DNA of 64,000 nucleotides from Oenanthe sinensis (taxonomy: Eukaryota > Streptophyta > Magnoliopsida > Apiales > Apiaceae), in assembly GCA_028671895.1 (NCBI GenBank), contig CM053794.1:22058501-22122500 (forward strand), given 5' to 3'. Positions 22,380 to 32,190 of this stretch are shown in pieces. Each line of letters begins with the position of its first letter. Positions within the stretch are counted from its first letter, which is position 1. The notes below the pieces were generated by a model, which saw only the letters and a program-made list of their open reading frames with translations, was not told the DNA's origin and made no database searches. Both the position numbers and the translations under genes were made by a program.

Positions 22380-23705
22380 TGAAAGACATATGACTAGGCC
22401 TATTTGTAATAATTAGATGACAACTCAACTCAGATAAGAAATAGTAGTAAATAATAAATATCAAACAGGAATCAAGACAAAGAAAGTCAACTAGTCACAA
22501 GGAATCGTAGTATCAGAAGTACTCAGTTGAAGCTACTAGTCAACACTGGAAGAAGTTCATTTATTTGTTCAAGCATCAGTAAAATTAAATAAAGTAGTAA
22601 TTCAAAAGAATTCAGAAGATACAGAAGATTTTAAAGTGGCTACTACATGAAGATTCCAGAAGAAAAGGAACAGAAGAGGGAAGACAGAAAAGCAGAAGGC
22701 CACAACTATAAATGTTAAGAATGAAGAATATTTATTGGTTTGACACAAATGAACCAGACAGTACATTTGTGTGTCAACAATAAAATATTTATTCTTCATT
22801 TTTGCTAAAGTGGTTTCAAGATTAAAGTCAAAGAAGAGCCAAGAAGACTATGAAGCTGACTACAAGTTTATATAAGTCAGATAGTATTTTAATTCTACTA
22901 ATCAAAAAGAAGTTAATTATTTAATTTATTTAATTAAATTAATTCAAGATGAATTTAATTTAATTTATAAATTATTTAATTAAACAAAGTAGACTTAATT
23001 TACTATAAAAGGTTAAGTCAATATTACTTTTGTTAAAAAAGTAATACCGAAGATTTGAAAAAAGTAATACCGAGCAGATTCAAAAGTAATACTGGAGAAT
23101 TTCAAAAGTAATACCGAAGAATTGAAGAAAGTAATACCGAGCAGATTCAAAAGTAATACTGGAGAATTTCAAAAGTAATACCGAAGAATTGAAGAAAGTA
23201 ATACCGAGTATACTTTTGAAAAGTAATACCGAGTACCTTCTTAAAAGTAATACCGAATTTTGAAAAGTAATGCACAGCAATTTCAAATGTAATACTAGGC
23301 TTATTTCTCAGATTAAAAAGGTAATGCTGAAAAGTAATGCTAAGCTTTTCCAACCTCTATAAATATGAGGAGATCTCTTCTCATTTCTGTAGTTAGAAAA
23401 ACAGTTCAAATTCAGAAATTTGTCTGCATTGTAATATTCACAGATTTCTGTGCAAGTTTGGAATATAATTGTTAAACTCGAACAATTCATGTCAAAATCG
23501 TTCTAAACTTTTAAACAGTTATATAAACTTTCTAATTATTAATTTTGTAATACTTTTCAAGTTAAAATTATATCTTCTATTTGAACAGTATTTCATTTCA
23601 ATTAATATTTCGTGTGAATTTAAAATAACATTTTTAAATCCAATATTCCGCGATAATTAATAGATATTGTATTCAACCCCCCTTCTACAATATCAGGGAC
23701 CAACA
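22380..23705 (+). repeat. 3' LTR of the 12-kb copia element
   Basis: 1326 bp, nearly identical to 11594-12918. Differences seen include GAAGCTACTAG for GAAGCAACTAC near 22531, an extra A near 23035, and single substitutions in the last 350 bases. The hairpin and the AAGTAATACCGA array are both conserved. Confidence 0.85.
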
Positions 23706-23813
23706 CCAAGTTGTTACATTTGAGCTAGTTTACTTTGGCTTATTTTCAGATTCAGAAATCGGGACTTGACCTGATTTTCAAAAAAAACTCGGGATTTGAC
23801 CCGAGTTGTCACA
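23706..23813 (+). repeat. Right part of the split TRIM 3' LTR
   Basis: CCAAGTTGTTACATTTGAGC through GTTGTCACA matches 11131-11239 of the intact LTR, including the ACTTGACCTGATTTTC block. Together with 11462-11593 it rebuilds one LTR of about 240 bp. Confidence 0.8.
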
Positions 23814-23814
23814 T

Positions 23815-23973
23815 AGCACCCTCAGGGTTTATATATACAAAGATATATTCCCCGAACTGGTTGTGCTTTTTTTTTTTTGTTTTTGAGATTCCAAATTTAT
23901 ATTCCGGGAAGAAAATTAAAATTGGACTATATCTTATTCAACCCCCTTCTATAATATATTTGGGACTAACAAT
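23815..23973 (+). repeat. Terminal fragment of another copia LTR
   Basis: Ends TTCAACCCCCTTCTATAATA followed by TTGGGACTAACA, closely parallel to the LTR end of the 12-kb element (TTCAACCCCCCTTCTACAAT, then GGGACCAACA). Only the end is recognisable. Confidence 0.5.
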
Positions 23974-24720
23974 CGTCTATCTATATTAATATTATTATTA
24001 GTTTATGTCTCGTGTAAAATATAGATTTTTTTATACGTGTCTATTAACCTAATATAAATATACATATAAATATAATAAAACTTTTCTAGTGAACAAATAT
24101 ATACTTACATATATAGTAACAATATATTTATTTAATGACATTTCTTATTATATGTAATACTTTAATATTTACATAAATTATATACAATTGTCATATATCA
24201 AAACACGTTACATTTTATCAAATAATAAATATTGTTTCGTTTTGTAGTTGTTTATTTTGGAATCATTTACCTTTGTATGTATTTTTAGAAAGAATAATAT
24301 AAAATTTAATAAATTTAACATTTATAATTATATATATACATATTCCTATAAATGCATAATCATTTTATAAATGTATATATTTATAATTTTATAAATATTT
24401 ATATAATATTTTATCATTTTCATGGGCTCAATAATTAGTACTAATTTTACTTAAAAAAATGAAATTTAGACACGAGTTGTAGTCCATATTGACACCGTCC
24501 CATAAAAATTATCTCATACTGCTTCTGGCCTATTCGAGAAACTTCTCGACTTGGCATATGTTCTGGAAATTGGTACATCTCCCGAAACAATAAATTCTGA
24601 TATAATCACAAATCCTCCTCTAGCCTTCAATCTGATAGTACAATCTCAAATCAAAATTTTTACTTAATTGCAGTTTTTCCCGGTTTGTTGGTTTTTCAGA
24701 ATTGTATTTTTTTGACTAAT
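23974..24720. other. AT-rich intergenic stretch
   Basis: Long runs of TATATA/ATAAAT words and no open frames. A short palindrome TTCGAGAAACTTCTCGA near 24531 resembles the LTR word GAGAAGTC but is isolated. Confidence 0.4.
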
Positions 24721-24845
24721 TTGGCTTATACCCTTATAAATGAGTATCTGTTCTAAAGAAATTCTCGGGGTGAGCCAAGATCGAACACAGGATCTGTGAC
24801 GACAGAGGATAAACCCTCAACCACCTGTGCTATCCAACCGTGCCC
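24721..24845 (-). mobile_element. tRNA-derived SINE, copy 1
   Basis: Read on the minus strand, from 24845 downward, it has a pol III A-box-like TAGCACAGGTGG (24819-24830). About 30 bases later comes a B-box-like GTGTTCGATCTTGG (24772-24785), followed by a body ending ...CTCATTTATAAGGGTATA. The box spacing and order are those of a tRNA-related promoter. The same body recurs at 28444-28540, which supports a dispersed retroposon rather than a tRNA gene. Confidence 0.6.
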
Positions 24846-26027
24846 TTTTCATAACTGTGTTAATTGCATTCGTTTCCTTATTATGTTGGCAAAATCCGTG
24901 TTATCTTCTTATCAGTCAGTTACTAGCTAAATTATTTTTTAAACACACATATATATACATGTTTGCATACCTAGGATGGTAGTTTATTTGATTGATGTAT
25001 ATCTGATTCATTTCTATTTAATTGGATTTAACAAACACAAATTTTTAGATTGATTTTATTTTTAATCCAAAAAATGTTGGGTTGAAGTTGATTTTTAGTG
25101 TAAATCGGACTAAATATGAATCAGGGGTGCATCTGAATAGTTTTTCTTTTTTCTTTTCATGTTGGGTTAAATTTTGGATAGGTTTTCAAATTTCACATTA
25201 ATATCTTGATCGAAAACAATTTGATCTAGAATCTCTAATGGCAATTCTATTATTGCATACATTTTTTAACCTTATTTGATGTGATTTATCTCCTCAAGTT
25301 GCATTAATATCAAATATTTTTGTTAAAAATTCATGAAACAAATTAATTAAAAATTTTAAATAAACTTTTTATTGACTTACAATATATATCAATTTTTTAA
25401 TTAAAAATTTTAAATAAACTTTTTATATATATATATCAACTTTTTATTCTTGCAACAAACAATGAAGAAAATGTTCCATAAAGAATTGAACTTCTTGACC
25501 AACCCGATGATAAAGAGATTTTTCAGGTAATATTCATTCGATATATATATTTGATTCATATAATGCCTTGTTGTAAGTTGTAACAAAATAAATTTTAATC
25601 TTACCTCCAGATTATACAGATGTGATGAAGCAAGTTAACATACTAAAAAGAATTATCAATATAATATATAAATTTAATTCATTAATATCATAAGCATACT
25701 TATTATTGTAAGATTAAAAATTATGTATCTTATTTTTTTAATGTTATTTCAATTTTATAAATTTAAATATTTTTAATCTTAATGCTACAATTTATTTATT
25801 TGTAACAATAATATGAAGTTTATTTTTGTATTTGTGATAAATCACACTTTAATATTTCTCTAATTAAGAATAATAGCGGGGAATATAATGATTTTAATTC
25901 TAAAAGTTAACGAATGTTACTAAGTTATATGATTTTTAAGAAAGTTAGCCTTATTAATCATAATATTCTTGCATATAGGGTTGGGTCAATGACCTGCTAT
26001 ATGAATGTTATTCACTAGAAGAAGATA

Positions 26028-26483
26028 ATGAGCACCTATGTTACTCAGACTCGGGTACGGAGTGTCGGACACGACACATATCCGAGTGTCCGACATGAAA
26101 GATCTGAAAATTGGGGACACGGGGACACTGTCCTATTTTTAGACACGGGTACGGGGACACACCATGATATATTAATAAACAAGTATGGTAAGTAAGATAT
26201 CTTAACAAAAAGTTACAATAAAACTTAGATTAAATATGATTTTGTAAAGGATTTTGCAAATTAGGTGTCTTCTCTGCTTTTATCTCAATCTTGCTTTTTT
26301 TTTTCTTCTTGAATATTTATTTTGAATCGGAGGTTTTAGTCTTATTTGATCTTTAAATTGGTCAAAGTGTCCACATTTTAGTCAAAGGATCCGACACGAA
26401 ATGAGTGTCGTGTCCGAGTGTCCAAGTGTCCGACACGGGTACCGCGAGTAAAACAGAAGAGTCGGAGTAACATAGATGAGCAC
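26028..26483. mobile_element. hAT-type MITE with 8-bp target duplication (family A, copy 1)
   Basis: Body 26036-26475 begins CTATGTTACTCAGACTCGGG and ends AGAGTCGGAGTAACATAG. The target duplication ATGAGCAC is at 26028-26035 and 26476-26483, an exact match. Subterminal parts are full of CCGACACG/GTGTCGG words in both orientations. Eight-base duplications are typical of hAT elements. A shorter relative lies at 37072-37258. Confidence 0.85.
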
Positions 26484-26721
26484 TCATTTTCGATGTTGCT
26501 TCAGAATTTGGATCTTCTACACAGAGGTTAGATTTGACTCGCTAATGATGGAACTTATATTGTACGTATTAATCTCTACAATATTATGTTTATATTCTTG
26601 TAGTATGTGTTGCTCTTGTTTATCTAATTTAAATTTAAAACTCAGGAATAACAATGTAGTCGACTTCCGCGAAATACAGGAAATCGACCATAAAATTCAA
26701 AGTACTGCTCTAAGATAATAT

Positions 26722-26916
26722 TACTTCCGTCCCATCCAATTGTTAACGTTTCGGAGAAAAGGTTCGACACGTATTTTAATATGCATATAAAGTATAGTTT
26801 CATAACTTATTTTTTTTAAAAAAAATAAGTTATGGAACTATACTTTATATGCATCTTAAAATGCGTGCCGGACCTTCTCTCCGAAACGTTAACAATTGAG
26901 TGAGATTGAGGGAGTA
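26722..26916. mobile_element. Stowaway MITE
   Basis: Body 26724-26914 (191 bp) begins CTTCCGTCCCATCCAATTGT and ends ACAATTGAGTGAG, then GAGGGAG, flanked by TA. The two halves pair almost perfectly around an A/T loop at about 26810-26828. Confidence 0.85.
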
Positions 26917-27850
26917 TATATGTACGAGTGTTCTAACTAATCAAGCAAGAGCATAAAAGGGTGATTGTCGCAGTTGGGGTGCTGTGCATATGGCAAGAGC
27001 ATGTTCTGAGCTCTGTGTGGCTTCTACATTCAGTCCCTATACTGGTGAGTGTGCTTCTTCATTAAACAATTTGAGCATTTTATTATAACCCCAGACTATT
27101 TATAATTATATTGACTTTAAGTAATTGTGTTTTGTTATTATTTTGTGTTGTTAATGTCTACAACTCTAAAATATATTCATTTCTAAATTAGATTTATGAG
27201 AAAAGAGAAATCTTCAAATTAGTGTAAAACAATATTTCACTTTTTTATTGAGAGATTATGTTTAAAGACAATGTAGGTAATATATATGTATGAGTGTTCT
27301 AACCTGATTTATGATTCAGCCTATATATTATAAAGAGGGAAAGATCTATATGGTTTATTATTAAGCAGTATTATTGGCAACCAACTTCTATCTATATAAT
27401 TGGTCATTCCGTAGTTGGGGACATTCAGATGTAACATTTCATTGGTTGTTTATTGTGTTTATTGCACCCCATTCATATTCCCTTACTATAATCTAATATT
27501 ACATATTATTTTTTTCAATTATTACATATTATTTTTTTCAATAATAAATTGTGACAAAAAGTAGTTCTATCGTTCTGCACTTTTTCAACCAAATTATTGT
27601 GTCTTGGCTAGATTGATTTAATTCCTTGCAAATTAGAACTCAAATTAATAGTGCATGTACTTTCATACTAGAATTGTTTAATCAATAACTTTCAAATTTT
27701 CTTTTTTAGGTGTCTCAACGCGTTAGAGATGTCTTAATTGAGTACTATGATCTCAAGGCACATCTTGATCAGATTCTTGAGATGAAGCAATACAAATTTT
27801 CATTTGTACAAACTTTATGTGATTGCAAATATTGTAGAATATCAATTTAG

Positions 27851-28443
27851 ATAAGAACTAGCTCTGAGGATATGCTTTTTTCCGATTTAATTCGTACTAG
27901 GGTAGTTGAGCGGGTTCTTTATGTTCTTTAGGATTAGGTTATATTGCTAAATTGTAATACTCCATGTCTCCAACTATGTCTGTGTTTGATGAAATTTTGT
28001 GAAATCTTTAAGTATATTCGATATTTGACCATATATTGAATATATGGTTTTATTTGCCTCCAGAGAAAGACTCTAATTCATATATTCAGTTTGGAGCTTT
28101 AAAAGATTGATGATAAGCCACTTCCTTTCTTTTCTTCTTATTTCCAATTTTAATTTTGGTTAATAAGTTCTTCATGGATAGTTTTTCTACCCATTTATTG
28201 GGTTTTCTCTACCTAGGTTTTGGGTTTTATTTTCTCATATTATGAAAATTTTTGATGTGTTTTTATGTACGTGATGGTAGATCTGTGAGTTTCTTACAAT
28301 AATAGTTCATTGAAGTTTCTTACAATAATAGTTCATTGTTAAGGAACTGTATGGAATCACAATTATGGTCAATTTCTGATACGATTATAGTTTTGGTAAA
28401 AGAAGATCTAATTTATTTATGATATGTATTTTTTTTACTAAAT
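27851..28443. other. Non-coding stretch
   Basis: No gene recognised. A 29-base unit (GTTTCTTACAATAATAGTTC) is duplicated in tandem at 28288-28340. Confidence 0.4.
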
Positions 28444-28540
28444 AGGCTTCTATGCCTTACAAATGAGTATCTGTTCTAACAAATTTCGGGGTGAGCGAGA
28501 ATCGAACCCAGCAGGGACGACAAGAGATAAGCCCTAAAAG
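28444..28540 (-). mobile_element. SINE, copy 2 (5'-truncated)
   Basis: Shares AATGAGTATCTGTTCTAA, TTTCGGGGTGAGC and GAATCGAACCCA-type sequence with copy 1. The B box is present (minus strand GGTTCGATTCTCG), but the part that would hold the A box is missing or altered. Confidence 0.5.
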
Positions 28541-29249
28541 TTCGATTTTGATCATTTTTGTAGATTTCATATTGTTTTTTAATTAATGAATGGTCTAATT
28601 ATCAAAAAAAGATAATACAGTTTTCATTCTTTTTGTAATAATAAAAAAATAAAAATAAAAGACGAAGTCAAGTTTTAGCAAAAAATATTAGAACATTATA
28701 CCTCTAAATAAAATCATGTTATATATCAAAATACCTCATTCTCAGGTTTCAGTGATCTAAAATACTGATATTCACGAAACATTCACTGGATATTGATGAT
28801 GCATATATGGTTTTTTCATTTTTTTTCCCCATTTATCCTGTGCATCGTGAAGCTGTGTGTCCTATAATTCTACAAAAAAGTTGGAGATGGGTGATATGTA
28901 TATTACAAAATGGGATCGAGTGATAGGCATGTTGAATATGCATGCTTGACCCTTTAAAACCAATATGAGACTTCCCATTACAATTTTAAAATTTTACTTC
29001 TAAGAGATATATTTTGGATCATCATATCTATCTATTCTTTATGCATTGAAAAACTCATGGAGAACAAACTCCAAGCATAACTTACTACGAATCATGTAGG
29101 AAGACCATTCAAAATAGAGTCTCAATGTTATACCCACATTTTTTTTCAACAGGCTCTGGAAAGCCCGCTTTATAAGACTTTTGAGAGACCAAAAGAGAGC
29201 TTTATCAATAATTCATACTACTGTGTCAAAAACAATCTTCACAAGTATC
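28541..29249. other. Intergenic, nothing recognised
   Basis: AT-rich, no open frame of note. The last 100 bases probably belong to the copia relic that follows. Confidence 0.35.
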
Positions 29250-29960
29250 TTGTGAAACAGGACAACGGACTTGGGATAAAATAAAACAATTGTATCAAGG
29301 CAATGAAAGAACGAGGAGGATGCAAGTCCTACGTCTCAGGAAGAATTTTGAGACTTTGGTCATGAAAGAAAAAGAGACGATGCAACAGTATTATGATAAA
29401 TCAATAGTTGTGGTGATCAAAATCCGATTGATGATATCTACCTGATAGGAAAGTTGTAGAGAAATTGTTCGTGAGTTTGCCCGGTTTGAGGCAAAACTTT
29501 CATCTCTCGAAGATTCAAGAGATATAGTGAATTAGTTTTATCTAAGTTAATCAATTCCTTATAAGCCCGAGAACAAAGAAAATCAATGAGAAATAGGAAA
29601 ATCGATCATACTATTAAAGCTAAAAATTCAAAAGAGAATAAAATTATATCAGTGTGGTCATTGCAAGATGAATGGTCATGAAGAACAGATTGTCGGCACA
29701 GGGGAAAATCTAACATTTCAAATGCAAGAGGCTCGGACATGTAAAACTGTATTGCAGGAACAAGACGGAATAAAGTGTCAACACTACACAAGTTTTCAAC
29801 GAAGACGAGCTGCTTTGATATTAGAGAGTCGTGCTCCAATTCTTAAGTTGGTGATATGTGCATCAACAAATGAATTTGGTTAGATGTGCATCGAAGATAA
29901 TTTGTGGAGAGAAGTGTTCCAACTCATGATGGGAAGTACATCGTCTTCAAATAAATTTTA
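29250..29960 (+). pseudogene. Copia gag relic (UBN2 type)
   Basis: Translation around 29265-29400 gives TWDKIKQLYQGNERTRRMQV, then LRKNFETLVMKEKETMQQYY. This is the UBN2 capsid domain pattern (Trp-Asp-x-Leu/Ile, then Gly-x-x-Arg, then Met-x-x-x-Glu-x-Val). A Leu-Pro and SSLEDS-like stretch follows near 29480-29530, and a knuckle-like CGHCKMNGH is near 29656. Several frameshifts are present. It is unrelated in detail to the SIRE-like gags elsewhere in the window. Confidence 0.65.
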
Positions 29961-29981
29961 ACATTTTCAATTAAGAGGAAG

Positions 29982-30208
29982 TGTTGAAAATAATTCAAAG
30001 TTATTTGAATATTTTAAACTTTGTTAATTAGTTTGCGAACTGTTATTTTTTAGTATTTAGTGGGATAATGTAGCTGCAAAGTTTCCAAGTTTTTAGAGTT
30101 TTAGTTCTAAATTTGTGGACAAAACCACAAATTAGTTCTCAGGTATCTATAATCTTTCTCCTGTTATTCTCTGTGTTTTTTTTCTTCTAAGAGCCATAAA
30201 CACCAACA
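29982..30208 (+). repeat. Short copia LTR downstream of the gag relic
   Basis: Starts TGTTGAAAATAATTC after the purine stretch AAGAGGAAG and ends CATAAACACCAACA, 227 bp. TG...CA ends and position after the gag relic suggest its 3' LTR. No left partner was found. Confidence 0.5.
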
Positions 30209-30273
30209 GAAATGAACCAGACGTAAAGAGGATTGTTCACGGACTTAGCAACTTGGTTTGACATTTTTCGCAG

Positions 30274-30575
30274 GCTGTGTAGCTGGTGCTGTTGGTACCA
30301 TAATATCTTATCATGCGGACATGACAACATAGCCTCCTCTCTTTATAATGAAAAGGCTGATAGTGTATGACAGGTTTTGCCCTGTAGCCAACTCTTGTAA
30401 TCGTTTCAACCATTAGTTATCTAGACTACAAATTGTGCTTATATGGTGTCTTTCAGTCAATAAAGAACATTAGGCTTGTTAATTTGTTTACCGGAAAGCT
30501 TCCTATTCAGATCATGATTGTAGGGCCAGTTGTGACTCTGATTCACTATGATACTATTATAGTTCTACGGCAAAA
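30274..30575 (+). pseudogene. Mitochondrial phosphate carrier pseudogene (two C-terminal exons)
   Basis: The first exon (30274-30373, after a CAG acceptor) reads GCVAGAVGTIISYHAD. A five-base repeat (ATGAC) then shifts the frame, and the next frame gives SSLYNEKADSV, then TGA. A GT donor lies at 30374. The second exon (from 30457, after TTTCAG) reads SIKNIRLVNLFTGKLPIQIM, then IVGPVVTL and YDTIIVL. This order (Gly-rich helix, SHPADN-like signature, SLYN, LFTR-LP-RI, GPVVTLQWFFYD) is that of the plant mitochondrial phosphate transporter, an inner-membrane carrier importing phosphate for ATP synthesis. The WFF block before YDT is missing. Introns are retained, so this is a duplicated gene fragment rather than a processed copy. 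Confidence 0.7.
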
Positions 30576-31050
30576 TTTAAACCCCCCCCCAACACACACA
30601 CACAAAATGAACTTGATTGGTAAATTTGACTATTTGCTGGACTAAGTTCATCAGGTGAAATTTTTCGAGTATCTAGAAGCATACTTCTACTGCAATGAAT
30701 GTTTAGAGTTTCTTGATATCTTTGTCGATTGTTTTTCTCATTATAATTTTAGTTTGAAAATCTTATAGGCATACAATTGAAGAGCTTAGCAGTCATGCAG
30801 AAGAAACTATTTAGCGCTATGAAAAAAATCAACAGGTTGCCAGACATTCCCTGCAGCAGACCTAGGAACTGTAGATGCTGAAATATGATAATAATTGATA
30901 ATTACCGGGTGCATGCAGGAAAAAAAGAGTGCTGTACGATTATCCAGTACCTTGATTATTAGAGTATTGTTTACGATTCTTTGATCTTTTAAAGAGTAGT
31001 TGAAAGATTTGAAAAATTCTATTCATTAACTTCTTAAGATCAAACAGGAC
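30576..31050. other. Downstream flank of the carrier pseudogene
   Basis: Contains a C9 run and an (AC)n run at about 30582-30603. No further exon is recognised. Confidence 0.35.
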
Positions 31051-31051
31051 T

Positions 31052-31126
<75 letters not shown>
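31051..31126. repeat. (TA)n microsatellite
   Basis: About 75 bases of uninterrupted TA followed by a T-rich run to 31150. Likely variable in length. Confidence 0.9.
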
Positions 31127-31134
<8 letters not shown>

Positions 31135-31780
31135 TTTTTATTTTTTTTTGTCTAAACTTGCAAAGTTTAGCCTATGCTTCAGCCTCCCTAGCCCCTCCCC
31201 TGATTCCGTCACGTTTGTGTGTCCATGTATACATATAAACTAGTCTTTAAAACATAATTAATAAATCACACATATATTATGCAACTATATTTATGCACCA
31301 TTGTATATTTTAATTTTGATATTCTGACTAATTTTTTTTTAATTTAATGTAAATATTGTAAAAAGTCCTATTTTAAATATTTTCTATTTTTTTACACAAA
31401 TTTACTAAAATTTTATATATACAATCTAATATCTTCTGGATCACATTCCGCGAATAGAAAGAAGAAGGCTACTCATCGATCAGCTCTTCCCGTGGATCGG
31501 TGCGGTTTTAAGAAGCGTCTAAGCAGAGTTCACTCACGTTGATTAATCAATAGAGGAGCATGTTGTGGAACCAACCAAGATGTATGTCATCCTACCCGAC
31601 CTTATACTTTTTCTTCCTGACCTATTTTATTTTACTCTCTGGCCGCATTTATTTAGGTCTTATATATAATTTTCTAAACTCATTTTTTTAATTGTACATA
31701 TCATAATTAATTGGTTATTATATTCTGTCAACTTACATATTACGACATCTCGTGAATTTTTTTTTTGCACAAACTCTTGT
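31127..31780. other. Intergenic, nothing recognised
   Basis: A slightly GC-richer patch at 31440-31600 stands out from its AT-rich surroundings but gives no readable protein. Confidence 0.35.
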
Positions 31781-32190
31781 CAGTTTTTTTTATCATAACT
31801 ACGACATCTCGAGAAAATTTATTTTTTCTCACACCCGCAATCTATGACTGTGATTACACGAGATTACAGGTTCGATATCCAATAATGACATATATTTTAT
31901 TTTTCTCAACCAAATTTTAAAATAATGATACATATGTAATTATACAAAACACAAGGGTTTGAACAACTGGATTGAACGAATGAATTTTTTTTTTATCATA
32001 GTTACGACCTCTTAAGAATATTCATTTTTTCCCACACCTGCAATATATGACTATGATTATATATCATAATAATATTGGTTAGATATCCAATAAAAACATA
32101 AATTCTATCTTTTTTAATGAAAATTTTAAAATAACGGTACATATGTAATTATACAAAATCCAAGGGTCTGAACAACTGGGTGAGACGGAT
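31781..32190. repeat. Tandem duplication, unit about 205 bp
   Basis: Blocks TTTTATCATAACTACGAC, CACACCCGCAATCTATGACT, ACATATGTAATTATACAAAA and AACAACTGG recur in the same order about 205 bases later with roughly 10-15 percent change. A partial earlier copy (TTACGACATCTCGTGAATTT) starts at 31740. Confidence 0.7.

Larger units (their letters stand above)
11594..23705 (+). mobile_element. Full-length SIRE-like Ty1/copia retrotransposon
   Basis: Two 1.3-kb LTRs (11594-12918 and 22380-23705) begin TGAAAGACATATGACTAGG and end GGGACCAACA. A Met-tRNA-type primer binding site follows the first and a GGGGGAGAT purine tract precedes the second. Between them lie gag, protease, integrase, RT and RNase H in copia order, then a long extra ORF as in the SIRE/Maximus lineage. 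The target duplication CAAAG (11589-11593) against CCAAG (23706-23710) differs at one base. I noticed only about twenty differences between the LTRs, so insertion was recent. Even so, the coding regions carry numerous stops and frameshifts, so the copy is not autonomous. It sits inside a TRIM LTR. Confidence 0.9.
25460..27850 (+). pseudogene. Possible exons of an unidentified host gene, disrupted
   Basis: Several short stretches look like exons with splice sites. They are: about 25460-25525 (ends CAG before GTAATA; reads ...RIELLDQPDDKEIFQ after a stop); about 25612-25650; 25980-26035, continuing after the hAT MITE at 26484-26526 (reads GWVNDLLYECYSLEEDNEH, then SFSMLLQNLDLLHR, donor GTTAGA); 26650-26718 (DFREIQEIDHKIQSTAL); 26958-27039 (donor GTGAGT); and 27709-27800 (VSQRVRDVLIEYYDLKAHLD). 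The phases do not join cleanly and I do not recognise the protein. Read it as a degenerate or mis-segmented gene. Confidence 0.3.

Noticed and set aside
31051..31126. Possible CRISPR-like or regulatory repeat
   Set aside because: It is a plain TA microsatellite. CRISPR arrays are not expected in plant nuclear DNA and none is seen.
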